From: Eleginops maclovinus
Taxonomy: Eukaryota > Chordata > Actinopteri > Perciformes > Eleginopidae
Reading direction: 5' to 3'
Assembly (NCBI RefSeq): GCF_036324505.1
Contig: NC_086366.1
Coordinates: 19,360,927-19,424,926 of the forward strand
DNA: 64,000 nt
In this document: positions 36,601 through 49,097 of the stretch, piece by piece
Numbering within the stretch: the first letter of the stretch is position 1
Layout of the letters: every line of letters begins with the position of its first letter
Translations under genes and position numbers: made by a program
The notes under the pieces: generated by a model
What the model saw: the letters and a program-made list of their open reading frames with translations, nothing else
Database searches by the model: none
Told to the model about the DNA's origin: nothing

Positions 36601-39600
36601 TTCTGCTTTCGTTTAATAAAGAATACAGGAAATATCATTGAGATATCCCAGAATCCCTGAGGCTGGATGAAAAGAGCTCATCTAAAGTGGAACTAATCGG
36701 GTGTCCTTTAAACTGGCTCCAACATATTTTCATACAAATTGCGGCTAATTACCCTAGAATCCAACCTAGGGACTATTATTATTATTTTTAAAAATAGTTG
36801 GCAAGGGGCCAGGTGTCCGCTGATCACATCCAACTCTGGGCAGTTTTCTCTAAATCGCTAAATGTATAGATTAACATCAGTATATTGTTGCACCATTGTA
36901 TTTGCTGTCAAACACATTAAAATTTGATATTTTACACTCAGCACCTTTTAGTAAGTTAGTTGTACAGTTCAGCTACACTAGGAGTGATTATGATCAGTTT
37001 GGGAAATAAATTAAGTTTAAGATTATGCACCTTTTTTATGTTGTTTCATGTTTTTATTTCTTCCAGATTGATCATTTTGGTTTCCTAGAGGATGGCACTT
37101 TCAAACATAGATACCTTGTGGCAGATAAACACTGGCAGCAGCCTGGAGGACCCATTTTGTTTTACACCGGAAATGAAGGCGACATCACCTGGTTCTGCAA
37201 CAATACTGTAAATACCCCATCTGTTACCTCACATTTACATCGCATGTAATCGTCACTCTAATTCAACACCTGTCATTGTTTTTCTCTGAAGGGATTCATG
37301 TGGGAAATTGCGGAGGAGTTGGGCGCCATGCTGGTTTTTGCAGAACATCGTTACTATGGAGAGTCCCTGCCATTTGGACAATACTCTTACAGTGTAAGGG
37401 GAGATTCAGTGTTTGAGTTAATCTTAGTATAATTAGATCTGATAAAAAATGTTTGCTTACATGTTTTAATCTCAATCTGTGGTCTCCCTAGCAAAAATCA
37501 ATTAAAAGCAACAACACCATGGCATATACTGCATATTAAGATAATTATTCCCAAATAGCATGTGTGTGTTTCTGAAATCCTAGTGTTTGCTAGCTAAATG
37601 TAGATTTCACTGTCAGTCCTAGTGATAGATGTATGTTTTACACTATACGTGTCATTTGCTTACAGGATGGCAAACACCTGAACTACCTGACCTCAGAGCA
37701 GGCCCTGGCAGATTTCGCAGTGCTGATTCAGAACATGAAGGGAAGTTTGCCTGCAGCGCAGCAGAGCCCTGTCATTGCTGTTGGAGGTTCCTATGGAGGG
37801 ATGCTTGCCGCCTGGTTCAGGATGAAATACCCCAATATAGTTGTTGGGTAAGATATAAAAGCAAATCTTGGGGACTTTGAATTTCCCTTAAGTAGAAAGA
37901 AACGTTGAACGTTTGCAGCTCCAAACATTAGTAAAAGGTTTAACAAAGGAGCTTGCTATGGACACTACAGAGCCCCTTCATGTATGTCACAATAGACATC
38001 AGATTTTGACTTCTACAACGCCTTTGTTACAGAAATGCTTTAAACACTACCAGATTAATGTATGTCCAGCTTGTGGACATCGAGATAGAAAATGAAAACG
38101 GTTTATGCTTCTTATTGTTTCAGAGCTCTGGCAGCCTCCGCACCAATATGGCAGTTCCCTGGTATGGTGGCATGTGGAGACTTTTACAAAATAGTCACAC
38201 AGGACTTTGCCGTGAGTGGGTATAACTGTGAAGCAAACATCAAAAAGTCATGGAAGGCTATAAACAATGTCTCTTCCACTGGTAAGTCATACAGTCCAGA
38301 TGCATCTTTAGAACATTTGCAAGTAACAATAATACTATCAGTTTATGGATGTGAAGGGATGAACTGTAACAATAACTTTGCAAAGGCATACCAATAGAAC
38401 ATAATGCAGAGTGAAAAGACAACACGATAAAGAAAAATCCATGCATCCTAACATCTGCCAACACTATATAATCACGTGTTTTTGATTAACAGAATATAAA
38501 TATTTAATTTTTTTAATAACACGCCTATCCTCAATAGATCCCTAGAAGGAAATATGACTTATTGAATAATTACAATAATAAATTATGCTGGTTTTAAGAG
38601 TTTCTACACGTCTGTACAGATTGTCTTATTTTGTGATTTTATTGACTGTCTGCTAAAGCCTGACACCAGACAGCTTTTACTCCAACTCAATCTTTTGGGT
38701 ATAAAATCTAGATTCTCTCCACAGATGACAGATTATAATGTGCAAATCTATAAAATGTACAACCTGCGTAACTCAGACTATTTAGACTCCTTAGTATTCT
38801 GCTCAGATCTCAATAAGAAAGTGTCCCCACAGGCTCCCATGTAGCTTTCCCATTTTCACAACCCTAAACTGTAGGAAAAGCTTTACTGAATTGAGTGCTA
38901 CTTTTCCCTATCAGTGGTAATGGTACTGTACACCAATAAAAACAAGTTTCTAATAAGGTCACCTTTAACATTGGCTTTTTATCTGTATTAACTGGCTTTA
39001 TTTGTATGTTTTGTCTTTCAAGTTGGCCTTAATTAATTAAAAAGTGCCCCTTTTAAATTGATTAACATGCCAATCAATAAGTTCACTTTCGGATGCATTT
39101 GACATTTAACAAAAAAGTTAATGGACATAATGTAAAGGATAATGGATCAATCTGGCAACCAAAAAGTTCTTATAAGTGGCTTTATAACTGTTCCATAAAG
39201 CATTATTTGATCAAATTTGCAAAAAATGATAAAGCCCTGGGTTACTGCTTATAGATACTTTGTAATGGATGTCTTAATAAAAGGTGGTACAAACCTCTTT
39301 CACATCACTTTAATCCACATCAAATAAATTCAAATAGCGGTTTGATGGAGGATCATTTTTCACTTCTTTTAAATATTTGATTACGTAGAAAAAGGTCACC
39401 AATAAAAGGCCAATGATTTATTTGGGCCATGGCACAGCAATTTTGACGAAAACCATTACATTACATTCAACATAAGCAAGTGGTGTAATGTCCTGGTGTT
39501 TTTCATAATCAGCCAAAATACAAATAAACAGGGAAAACATTTAGATGATTTTAGCCCACTAATGTCAGATAGAAGCTTCTAGTTGTCCCTTGTGGGAATG

Positions 39601-42600
39601 TTGTTGTTTGTTGCTGTATTTTGTTTGTATCTGTCCTAAAGAATCAGAATACGTTTAATTGTCCCACAGAGGGGAACTTTTCATTATTACAGCAGAAAGA
39701 GCCAAATACAGCTTAATATTACACCCAAGATACTAAAAACATTTATATACAAGAATCACACAATTTACAAAATACACAAAAATAAAAGTATAGCAGCCAG
39801 ATATGTGTTGCACAGTTATTAACACAACAGGGGGTGTTATAGTCAGTGTTGTTATATGTGTGGGGTCTACCGGGGGCCATGATGGTTATAGAGTCTGACC
39901 GCTGCAGGAAGGAAGGACCTGCGATCTCTCTCCGTGAGACACCGCGGGTGCAGTGCTGACAGGGTGTCCTGGAGGGGTGACAGGTCAGCAGGGAGGACAG
40001 CTCGGCTGCCATTCTCCTGTCTCCCACCACCTCCACAGTGTCGAGAGGACTCCCCAGGACAGAGCTGGCCTTCTTTATTAGTCTGTTCAGTCTCTTCCTG
40101 TCAGCAGCCGAGATGCTGCAGCCCCAGCAGGCCACACCATAGAAGATGGCTGATGCCTCCACAGAGTCAAAGAAAGTCTGAAGGAGGGCCCCTTCAGACT
40201 TGAGATTCCTAGCTATAGACTTGGATTAAAATGTAAAATGTGCTAGGTGATTTAACGTCGATGGTTAAAATATGTGTTTACTTAAGAATTCATTAAGGTA
40301 GCATTTGGGTATTTGGTTCTTAAATTTGAGCACCCTTTCACTCCAACCACTATAATGTAATGGTTATTTCTTTAGCATCTGCAGCTAAACCTATCCTTAG
40401 TATTTGATCATATCCTATAACGACCCAAGAGAGCTGTAGTCCTTAAGTGCTAACAAAATAACCCTTGTTTATCTGAATTCAAGCGGTGATGCCACATTTC
40501 CGTTCCCAGCAGTATACATAAATGCAGTTTGCATGAAAGTGGATTTACTAAAGTGATGACATTTAAACCTTTTTTGCTTCCTTTTTAAAAGTATCTGGTC
40601 TTCAGTGGCTGTCAGAGGAATTCAGCTTATGCACGCCTCTTAAAAACAAGAATGATGCGGTGGGCTTCAAGAGCTGGCTTCAGGAGACTTGGGTGAATCT
40701 GGCTATGGTGGACTATCCTTACGAATCTGATTTCCTGCAGCCTCTTCCTCCCTGGCCAATCAAGGTACAAATATCAACATCTATTTAAAGTTCTAGCTTA
40801 ACTTTAAATTCATTTATTGTCACTGTTTACTTCAATGCAACTTTACATTTTGTCTGTCCTTGGTTAAGCGGCTGACTTGGCCTGACAGCTTGCCCTAAAT
40901 TGAAGTGAATGTGTGATTCAGCCGCCGAAGTGTTTGTTGTGGTCGTTGAAGCCTTTGTTTACAAAAGCTGTCAATTAACTTCATTAATATTCATAAGGGG
41001 TCTTGTTTCCTTTTTAGATTTTAAGTATTCTTTAGTTGAGCAGCTACAAGTAAGCCACTATTCTTTTGGTCTGTCGTACCAATGCTCCTTTCATCTGCAC
41101 ACTCCATCAGATCTCTGAGGTGTTCCTCTTAGGACGCTCACATGGCAGCACAGAAAGAGGACACTTGCCCAGAGCAGCTCGTGAGGCCATCAAAACAAAA
41201 GGCTCACTGCTCTCATTTAAATGAGACTGTAACAAATACTTCAATGGACACTTTTTTGGGAAAAATAATCACATAACTTGCCAAAATTGCAACAAAAAAA
41301 AAGCAGCGATCATGGGTGTTTTTTTTTTTTTAACTCTTACTAAAAGTTATTTATTTCTATCTAAAAGAGCTTGTGACAGTATTGCAGTTATTTTGTGGAT
41401 GTTGTTTGACTCGGTTGCAGTGTATTCTCCCAGTCACCTTCGGATGTCACATGAATAAACCAAGCTCTGTTGCTGACCCCCACAACTCTGTTTGGTGCTT
41501 CAACACCCCTCTTTCAGCAGACTTTTAAAACTTTTACTCGTGTGATACATTTTTTGTCTGCTTATTTGGTTATCGTCGAGCCGCTGAATAGACCCAGAAA
41601 CAGGTGAAATAAACCCTAAATGGTCATTTTGAGTTTTTTGGCTCTGTGCCTTTAATGTATGCGACCCCTATGGGTGGTTTAAGCGGTTTAGGCAGTGGGT
41701 GCAAAGAGGAGCTTTTTTAATGACAAAGCTAATGTGATTATCTGAGTGAGTGTGAGAACGGGGTATTGAGGGCTTAGAGGAGGGAAATCTGTTGGCAGAG
41801 ATGAATGTATAAGCCTAATCCTATCTGAAAAGTAGGGAGAAGATGCTTTAGAGCAATTGCATTTTTTTTTTTTTTTTCACGGTATAAATCTTTAGTTGGA
41901 CATGTCTGTGGCCCTCCTCATCCATCGACCACCAACTCCTCCCCAGCCCGCAGACAAAAGCCTTAGTAACAGACTCCACACTAGCTCAGCTCCCCTCCAA
42001 CCTCCAAACAAGAAAGCCCGGTTTCTGGCCTCACAAAGAGTGCAGAACAACAGCCAACATGGCCACTGCAACCATAACAACTCGCAGTGAAATCAAACAA
42101 AAGCTGAAACGCAAATATTTATCACCCATGCTATTTATTTCGAGAAATCAACCATGGTGAAACAAAATAGCGGTAAGGAGAGCAAAACTTAGCAATATGT
42201 AGATCATTGCCTTTAGATTAATGGATGCTTTGTTCCTCCTGTGCCAAGATTAGAGCCATAAATTTAAGTTGATTCCAAGGAATTTCATATGCTAATCAGG
42301 CGCCACCACTTTTTATGTGGAAAAACACTTTATGGGCCACAAAAAAAGCAAGCCCCAGTCTTGTAAACAATTGTGAGTTCTGTACTGGAATAACATATTT
42401 ATATTTTTAAGTTATGTAAGAAAATGCATGCCACTGTATTCATCCTTTACCTTTTTTGTGTCAAGCGGTAAACAATTTTTGTTAAATTAAATTCGATTTT
42501 TTAAATATAAGATGAGTGTTACAGCAGTGTTTTATTCTCATTACCACATGTTTGACTCTTATTTTTGGAATTGATGGTCAATATCAACATTTTCTGAGAA

Positions 42601-44768
42601 TAAATAGCTAAAACATTTTATTCATTTACAAAATCAACAGGGAAGACCATGGATATTATGTATTTATAATAAAAGTAAGGTTTTTGTGGCAGTAATATCA
42701 AATTACCTCCTATCTGACATTTGGAAACGAGTCAAAGTTGATCCGAAGACAACAGGAAGGTTAACAGCTTGTTTAAACTATTATGCAATCACAAACTTCC
42801 TGCTATTTTTTGTGTTTTGCTTGTTCATGTGTTATATTTCCAAGGTGGTGTGCACGCATCTTGCTTTGGATCCCTCTGTGTCCGACTACCAGCTGCTGCA
42901 CGGTGTCTCTGAGGCAGCAAAGGTCTACTACAACTACACTGGAAGCTCTTCCTGTCTCAACATATCTCAGACAGCGACCGAAAGCCTCGGCCTCCTCGGC
43001 TGGTTTTACCAGGTGCGGTGACACAGAGCGCAGGGATCAGGCTTGTCATGCTCAATAAATCACAGCACAGATGTGGCGCAGGGCAGCTTTACCTGTCACA
43101 ATGAATATGTGTTCAATCCCTCTTTCCCAGTCCTGCACCGAGATGGTGATGCCCATGTGCACAGATGGCGTCCAGGATATGTTCGAACCCGAGGAGTGGA
43201 ACTTCCAGGCCTTTTCTGATGAGTGCTACACTATGTTTGGTGTCAGGCCACGAGCTGACTGGGCAGAGACAGTCTACGGGGCCAAGGACATCGCCTCCCA
43301 CAGCAACATCATCTTCAGGTAAAAGAAAATGGCAGACAAAAGGTTCCCTGTGCTTCCTTGGTTTGGCAGGAGCAGTGAACGTCTTTAAAGTGCAGATTCT
43401 GACTGGCTTGTATTGCACACTCACAAAAAGTATCCACCTACAGGAGGTAGACTGAAGTTTGCAAAACTTAAATGGAAAAGCACTGACTGATGTGCCTCAC
43501 TCACAAACACTAAGGTGGGTCTTGTTAGGTTAACTACCCATGAGCAGCTTTTGTCAATCAATAAACGGTGTGGCGCTCAGAAATGTAATGTGTGAACTTT
43601 CAAAGCAAATAAAATATGTCAAAACAAATGCCAATCATTAAAGAAAGGCGCTCAAAAAAAGAACAGCAGTATCTTACCGCCCACATGGGCAGGTTGGCAG
43701 ATACTGACATACACAGTGAAGTGTTTTATTATATTGTGAAACACATTTGGTATTTGACATGTTCTACCTTTTATATCCATTGCCTACTTTATTTGGTGGG
43801 AATTTCTGGTGGTTTAAGGTTTTTTTTTTGTCCTCATAAGGTAAATGTTGATATAATGGCTATGGTATAATAACACCATCTGCAATTGGATTGGCTTTAT
43901 ATTAGCCTAGCTTACACTATGCAACTGTCAGCCTCTGGTTTATGATCTTCTGGAAAATTAAGGCTAAGGGTCGTCAACCATTTTGCAACCAAAACAGGAA
44001 GAGGATAGTGCTTCCTGTTTTCCCTGTTCGCTATCAGTAAGTATTCTGTAGTAGCAGAAATGGACCTGGAACCTTTTTGCTATGTGCATCTTAAAAAACA
44101 TTTTGTTAATGAGTTATGGGAATTAAGAGTGTCCCAAACCTTCAGTTGGCCTTCCTTTTACTATTTTAATAAAGAATAAAACCAGTTTTTTTATCACAGC
44201 ACTATGTTCTTGGCAGTTGTAAGGCTCTTTGGGAAAATGAAAGGGATCCGATTTACTGTTTGGGACAATAACGCCAACAGTAATACTACTTGGAAATAAC
44301 AGTTCGACTTGAAAGGAGTTAAAAAGTTGTCTTTGGCCACTTTAATTGAACATCTTCATTGACTAACCACCTGTTAAATTGGTGTAGCCCAGTAGATTAA
44401 AAAACAGAAAATAAATCATTTTATTTGCATAAAATGTATACTTTGCAAAACAATTCTACCAAAAGCCCCACTTATTGTTTAGCTCTAAATATCCTGAATT
44501 AACCCCCTATTTCATGTTTTTATTGTCTGATCCTATGCTGTTGTATTTCAGTAACGGAGGACTCGACCCGTGGTCATCTGGTGGAGTGACCTACAACATA
44601 ACAGATACTCTGGTCTCCATAATGATTCCTGACGGCGCCCATCACTTGGACCTCCGCTACAGCAATGACAAGGACACACCTCCAGTCCGCGAAGCCCGGG
44701 CGTTAGAGGTGAAGTATTTTCGAGAGTGGATAAACCAGGCCAAACTGCGTCCACCCCCCAGTCCCTAA
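33691..44768 (+). CDS. prcp: Lysosomal Pro-X carboxypeptidase (prolylcarboxypeptidase, S28)
   Basis: Serine carboxypeptidase that removes C-terminal residues after proline, for example from angiotensin II and alpha-MSH. It acts in lysosomes and at the cell surface. Nine exons join in phase: 33691-33864, 37067-37207, 37292-37393, 37666-37847, 38124-38281, 40592-40764, 42845-43012, 43131-43318 and 44552-44768, giving 500 residues (human 496). A hydrophobic signal segment lies at about residues 11-28. The catalytic triad is intact: Ser181 in GGSYGG, Asp434 in [10 protein letters not shown] and His459 in GAHHLDLR. Other S28 blocks are [39 protein letters not shown] and [11 protein letters not shown]. 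All splice sites are GT/AG; introns 1, 5, 6 and 8 are long. The initiator ATG gives a credible signal peptide. AATAAA at 44925-44930. Confidence 0.97.
33865..37066 (+). other. prcp intron 1
   Basis: A 3.2-kb intron. It holds the hAT-like MITE remnant near 34713-35007 and otherwise AT-rich DNA without recognisable exons. A CTCF-like CCACATGGTGGCAC (12 of 14 positions) lies at 35927-35940. Confidence 0.6.
34713..35007. mobile_element. Degenerate hAT-type MITE in prcp intron 1
   Basis: The left end CTGCAACAATTGTTACAATC and the right end ATCGACAGTTTAATCAATAT ... AGTTGCAGCCCTG match the termini of a very common fish hAT family (CAGGGCTGCAACTAACGATT at the ends). An internal match is TCCTCTCAAATATGCAGATT followed by TCCTGCTTTTC. 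The copy is old and diverged. No target duplication was resolved. Confidence 0.75.
38282..40591 (+). other. prcp intron 5
   Basis: A 2.3-kb intron containing a minus-strand LINE fragment (39641-40195). No additional exon was found. The rest is AT-rich. Confidence 0.6.
39641..40195 (-). mobile_element. 5'-truncated LINE (L2/CR1-type) fragment, minus strand
   Basis: The minus strand encodes the C-terminal end of a non-LTR retrotransposon reverse transcriptase: [18 protein letters not shown], then [20 protein letters not shown] and [16 protein letters not shown]. It loses homology after about 39950 and continues into a 3' UTR ending at GAATCAGAATACG...CCACAGAGGGGAAC (39641-39680 as plus strand). 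A small inverted repeat, AGTCTGAAGG and CCTTCAGACT, sits at the truncated 5' end (40175-40200). It is non-functional. Confidence 0.88.
40765..42844 (+). other. prcp intron 6
   Basis: A 2.1-kb intron without a recognised exon or named repeat. Poly-T runs occur at about 41320 and 41863-41877. A plus ORF at 41896-42090 is Pro/Ser/Asn-rich and appears to be chance. Confidence 0.6.
43319..44551 (+). other. prcp intron 8
   Basis: A 1.2-kb intron with no recognised repeat or exon. The phase-2 junction AG|gtaaaa to ttcag|T completes the Ser codon before NGGLDPW. Confidence 0.6.
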
Positions 44769-47700
44769 AAGAAGCACAATGTCCCCCAACCGGGATTAAC
44801 TAGCTTTAATTTGCCTGACATGGTATTCAACAGGATGACCTCTGCATCATTATGCCAAAGCGTGTGCCTTTTCTAATTAATGTTGGGGAAGATTTTTTTA
44901 ACTTTGAAAGATGACCTTTTTATAAATAAAAAAAAATCAACAACCCTTTTAATTTTAATAACCATGTCATTAATCAAATGGTAGTGTTTTAGAATCTAAT
45001 CATTTTCTTTGACCTAAACAAGTACACTCCATTTCTTTATGCCAAACTTTTAAATGCCAAAGGGCTAAAGGGGTATGAGAGAAAAATGAGTTATGCTTGT
45101 GATAACAGTGCTGTTGTCCAAATGTCTTCCTTTGTTAATTCATGTAATCACATTATCATCATGAAAAGACTGGATCATCCTTGTTTTGTTCATTTTCTTC
45201 CATGAAAATGTTGCCAAAAAGCCATTATGGCCTCTCTGCCTCCAAGCTAGTTTTTTTTTTTTTGTTGTAAGTCGGTGTTACAATCACAGATACATTCAGT
45301 AATTCAAATCTTTTATTAAATTTATGTCTCCTTGTTTCATCAAATTGACAGCCCTTAGGGATTTGTTGTTGTTGTTGTTGTTGTTGTCACTCAAAACTAT
45401 TCGTTTTTTTAAATGAATGTACAGTCTGACATTTTCCAGAAGTCTCAGGAGAAAAGTTTGGCACCAAATATAAAATCATTGTGTTTGTTTTAAATATCCT
45501 CTGCACAAAGTCTGCTATTAAATTTGATTTGTTATTGTTCACAGAACAGTGTCCTCCTGGCCTTTTTAAGAATTCTATTTATGTCTTATACCAGCTTTAT
45601 TTAAGATGCTGTCGTTCCAATGAAGTCTTCCATACTAACTGATTAAAAACCTGCTTATGATACTGTCATATAATCTATACATGATCTTTTGATCATGTAT
45701 AGATGTACTGTTGCTATGTTGAGCCCACTCTTTGTCTTGTTTAAGAGACACAGAGACTTAAGAGTTACTTCCACCTAGCAGGAACAATTGCATGTGGCTG
45801 AGATTTAATAAAAGCCCAATCGGAGGAGGCCAATAAAGTCAGTGGTGGGAGATTATTGCGGGCTACGCCTGCTGACCTCACCCCTGTGGACCAACCTGTG
45901 GGATTCCCCCTGGCACGCATTCATTCACAGGCTGCCATTAAAGCCCTAAATTGCGGCACAGAGACAGCCCATAGACTCTGGTTTGTTCCCCCCTGCTAGT
46001 AATATTATTAATACAACTCCTGGGGTGCCAGGGAGGTGGAGAGGGGCGGATGGAAGGTTAAGCGGCAAGTGAATAAGGGAATCGGCAGAAACCAAGAATC
46101 CTTTTGTAGTTCACACTCTTTTTTTCCTCTTTTTTTAAATGTCAAGCTAAAATATTCAAATGTCACGGAAATACTAAGACTAGAATACTTTGACGGGTGA
46201 AGAACACTCTTGCTTTTTTAATTTCCTTTGAACTATTCTTGCCCACCCTCCACCCCCCTCCTTTCTTTACATAACATGACTTTGTGAAACAGATGGGCAA
46301 CATGTCCTGCACTGGTATGTTGGTTGATTTTCTACCAGGAGGCACAAAGCCTGACTTCTCCGCATTTTGTCACAGGCTTGACTGGATCTCCGACATCCCA
46401 GTAGAAAGAAACCTAGCTAAACATGGGGGAGGACAGACTAAATGCCATCCTTAAACTTTTCTCAGGACTTTGAGAGGTCATTAATTTTGCCAGCCTTTTC
46501 TTAGTCCCTGACACTGGCCATCAATCAAAGGTGTTATTAGTATTCTCTTCGACCCCAAACTCGGAGTATGTCCCTGCTCAGACAAGGACCACACAGTAGT
46601 AGGAAGAGATTAAGCCTGTGTGTGTCACATCACGTTGCACCCTGCTCCCTCTAAGTTGGGTGCTGCTGAATAAGTACATTCCAGGAGACAGAGGGTGTGG
46701 TTGTAGTGTTTAACTATATCTCCAAAATATGGGTTGTGTGTAACCATTTGATTGTTGGAAAAGGCACTGCAGACTATTAATGCTTTCCTTCAAATTAAAA
46801 TCCCCCCAAAGCACCAAGTAAAATGAGATTTAGAAAATTCAGTCATTTGGCCTCATTGATTCTTGCCAAATAAGAATATATTAAAGGAATAAATTAACAA
46901 TTGACCTGATGCTAAATGTCTCAGAAGTAGAACCAAGTCAATGCTCTCAGTTTATATGTTGTTTCCGAGCTGGACTGCCCCAACCCATCCCCTCCCGCCC
47001 TCTCAGCCTTTATGCAACAATAGAAACTTGTTTCCGGGGTCTGTGCGTCAGGCTCTGTGAAGAGAATGACCCACCAGCACAAAAGCCAAAGTCCCTTGAC
47101 TTGAAAAAAAAGGGGGGATATAGCTGCCTGTGATGATGTCACTTTGCCCAAACTGTGCTGCTAGCAAAGAGAGGGAGGCAGAATCAATTTGAGCAGGCGA
47201 CGAAAGCTCAGTATTGAATTCATGAGTTGCCGTAATATGGCCTCCGCTCCACTAAAAGTAAAATTTACAAAACAATATGTGGCATTTATTCCATTAGAGC
47301 TGAATATGCAATGTCTCTGCAGTTCCCACCTATGAATTCTTGTTTTTCTAGTAAAATCAGAAGGCCATTTGTATAAACAGAAAATATATTCTTTACTTTG
47401 CAACAAGTTGTTGCTTTTAGATTTTAGTTTTTTCGTATTTTTCAGTCACAGACTTTTGTTAAGCCACAGATAATTAGATCAGTGCTATCACTTTCGCTGT
47501 TTCTCCCCAGGAATTAACATAAGAAAGATCTTTTAACGGCCTCACTCCCTCTCTGCTTCTTTTCAACTCTTAAATGAGTCACTGCCTCACCTCAACATGC
47601 ACTTCAGTAAGAGGGGATATTTTTTGTATTATTCAGCTGCAGCATATCTTAACTCATTATAATAAGAAATGTTATTTTTAATGTGATCATTTTGAGTTTT

Positions 47701-49097
47701 CTGCAATCTCACAAATAAAAATGTATGCAACTGCAAGCTATACATTTTTAGTGCGTGGTTAAACTATGTCTCATAGTCTATGCACTTGAAACTCAGTTGA
47801 AATTCCACTTAAATTGGGATAAGTGCTGGCATCGTAACAATCTGGCGCTTGGACACATCCTTCGTTGTATTCACTGCCAGCCAAAAAACGTCCTGTAAAT
47901 ACGTTATTGTTTACAGCAGAAGTTTCATACCCAGGATTTCTTAAGGTCAACATTTCTTCTGGCACACTGAGCCTGAACTGCACTTTATTCCCCTTTAATT
48001 TAACAGCTCCGGCAGCTTTTTCTAGTTAAATCGACTGTTCATTATTGAGACCCATTTTACGAAGGGGCTGTGAGGTGCAATTTAATGAATCTCTGGCACA
48101 AAGCTCCCTTTCACTGCCGGGCGAAGAATAGAGGCTATTTAGACCCTGTAGGGCTTTATGTCAAAGGCAGCCCATAATAGTTGTCAGGCCAGGGCAGAAA
48201 TTCCCACTGGCCTGGGAATGCACAAGAAATCAACTTTTGCCATGAGCAGATTAAGACACAAGCGAGCAGTTGGGAAGATTCCCCCAAATAGTGGCATCTG
48301 TTTGTGCACAAAGATTTTCCCACAGAATAGAAGCCTTTCTCACTACTGTATAGCCTCGGTTTGTGGTCTGTTTCAGTGCCTAAATGAGCAGTAATTAGAT
48401 TACAAGTAAACTTCCATTTGATTATCCAGAAAGGAAACACATAATGGTATTTGAATAGTGGTTAAAATGTTTTGAAAGCAACCAGGAATCACACGGATAA
48501 TGACATTAGATATTTGGTGGATTTTTGGGGGGAAATGTTACTTCCCCCAAAAAATTAGGAAATTGGTTTAGATATTTGCTCTTGTTTGTTTAATAATCAT
48601 GTTCAAAAGACTCTAAAAGATCATTTTTGCTTTAGTAATTCTACCAAGCAAATTACTCTATACATGTATATTTCAAAGGTTTTCCGCTCAACGTTACAGT
48701 AATATCCTTCAGTTTCATGAAAGCGTTTTTGGTTCAGAGCACACACACACAAACAGTTAAACTAGAGGGGGAGAGTTCTGACAGAGTTTATTGTCTTCAA
48801 CACAGCGGGGAATTTCAGACAAATCCCTCTTAGATGCAGGTGGTCAGGCACAAGCAAAGAGTTAAGTCCTGCGCTCTCTTTGCCCCTCCTCTTTGATGTT
48901 CTGACATCATTAGTCCTGCCCCCCGAAAGATCTCCTTGCTTTTCTCAGAGCCAGTCACTTCTACTCTAGAATGTGTGCAGCAACTTCATGAGCTGCATCA
49001 GGCCCAGGTGTTTGGAAGAAAGATATGCTGTGAAGAAACTTTTAGTTCAGGGAACGCAGCGGATGCCACAGGTGTAGCTGCTGGGCTCAACAGAGTA
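44769..49097 (+). other. prcp 3' UTR, prcp-fam181b intergenic DNA
   Basis: Noncoding. The prcp poly(A) signal is at 44925-44930. A (GTT)n tract lies at 45363-45387 and a perfect 14-bp-arm hairpin at 45673-45704. The stretch about 47780-48420 is less AT-rich and lacks long homopolymers. It could be conserved regulatory DNA, but nothing specific can be named. Confidence 0.45.
45363..45387. repeat. (GTT)n microsatellite
   Basis: Eight perfect GTT units. Confidence 0.95.

Noticed and set aside
41896..42090. Pro-rich ORF in prcp intron 6
   Set aside because: No similarity. It lies wholly within an intron whose flanking exons join in phase without it.
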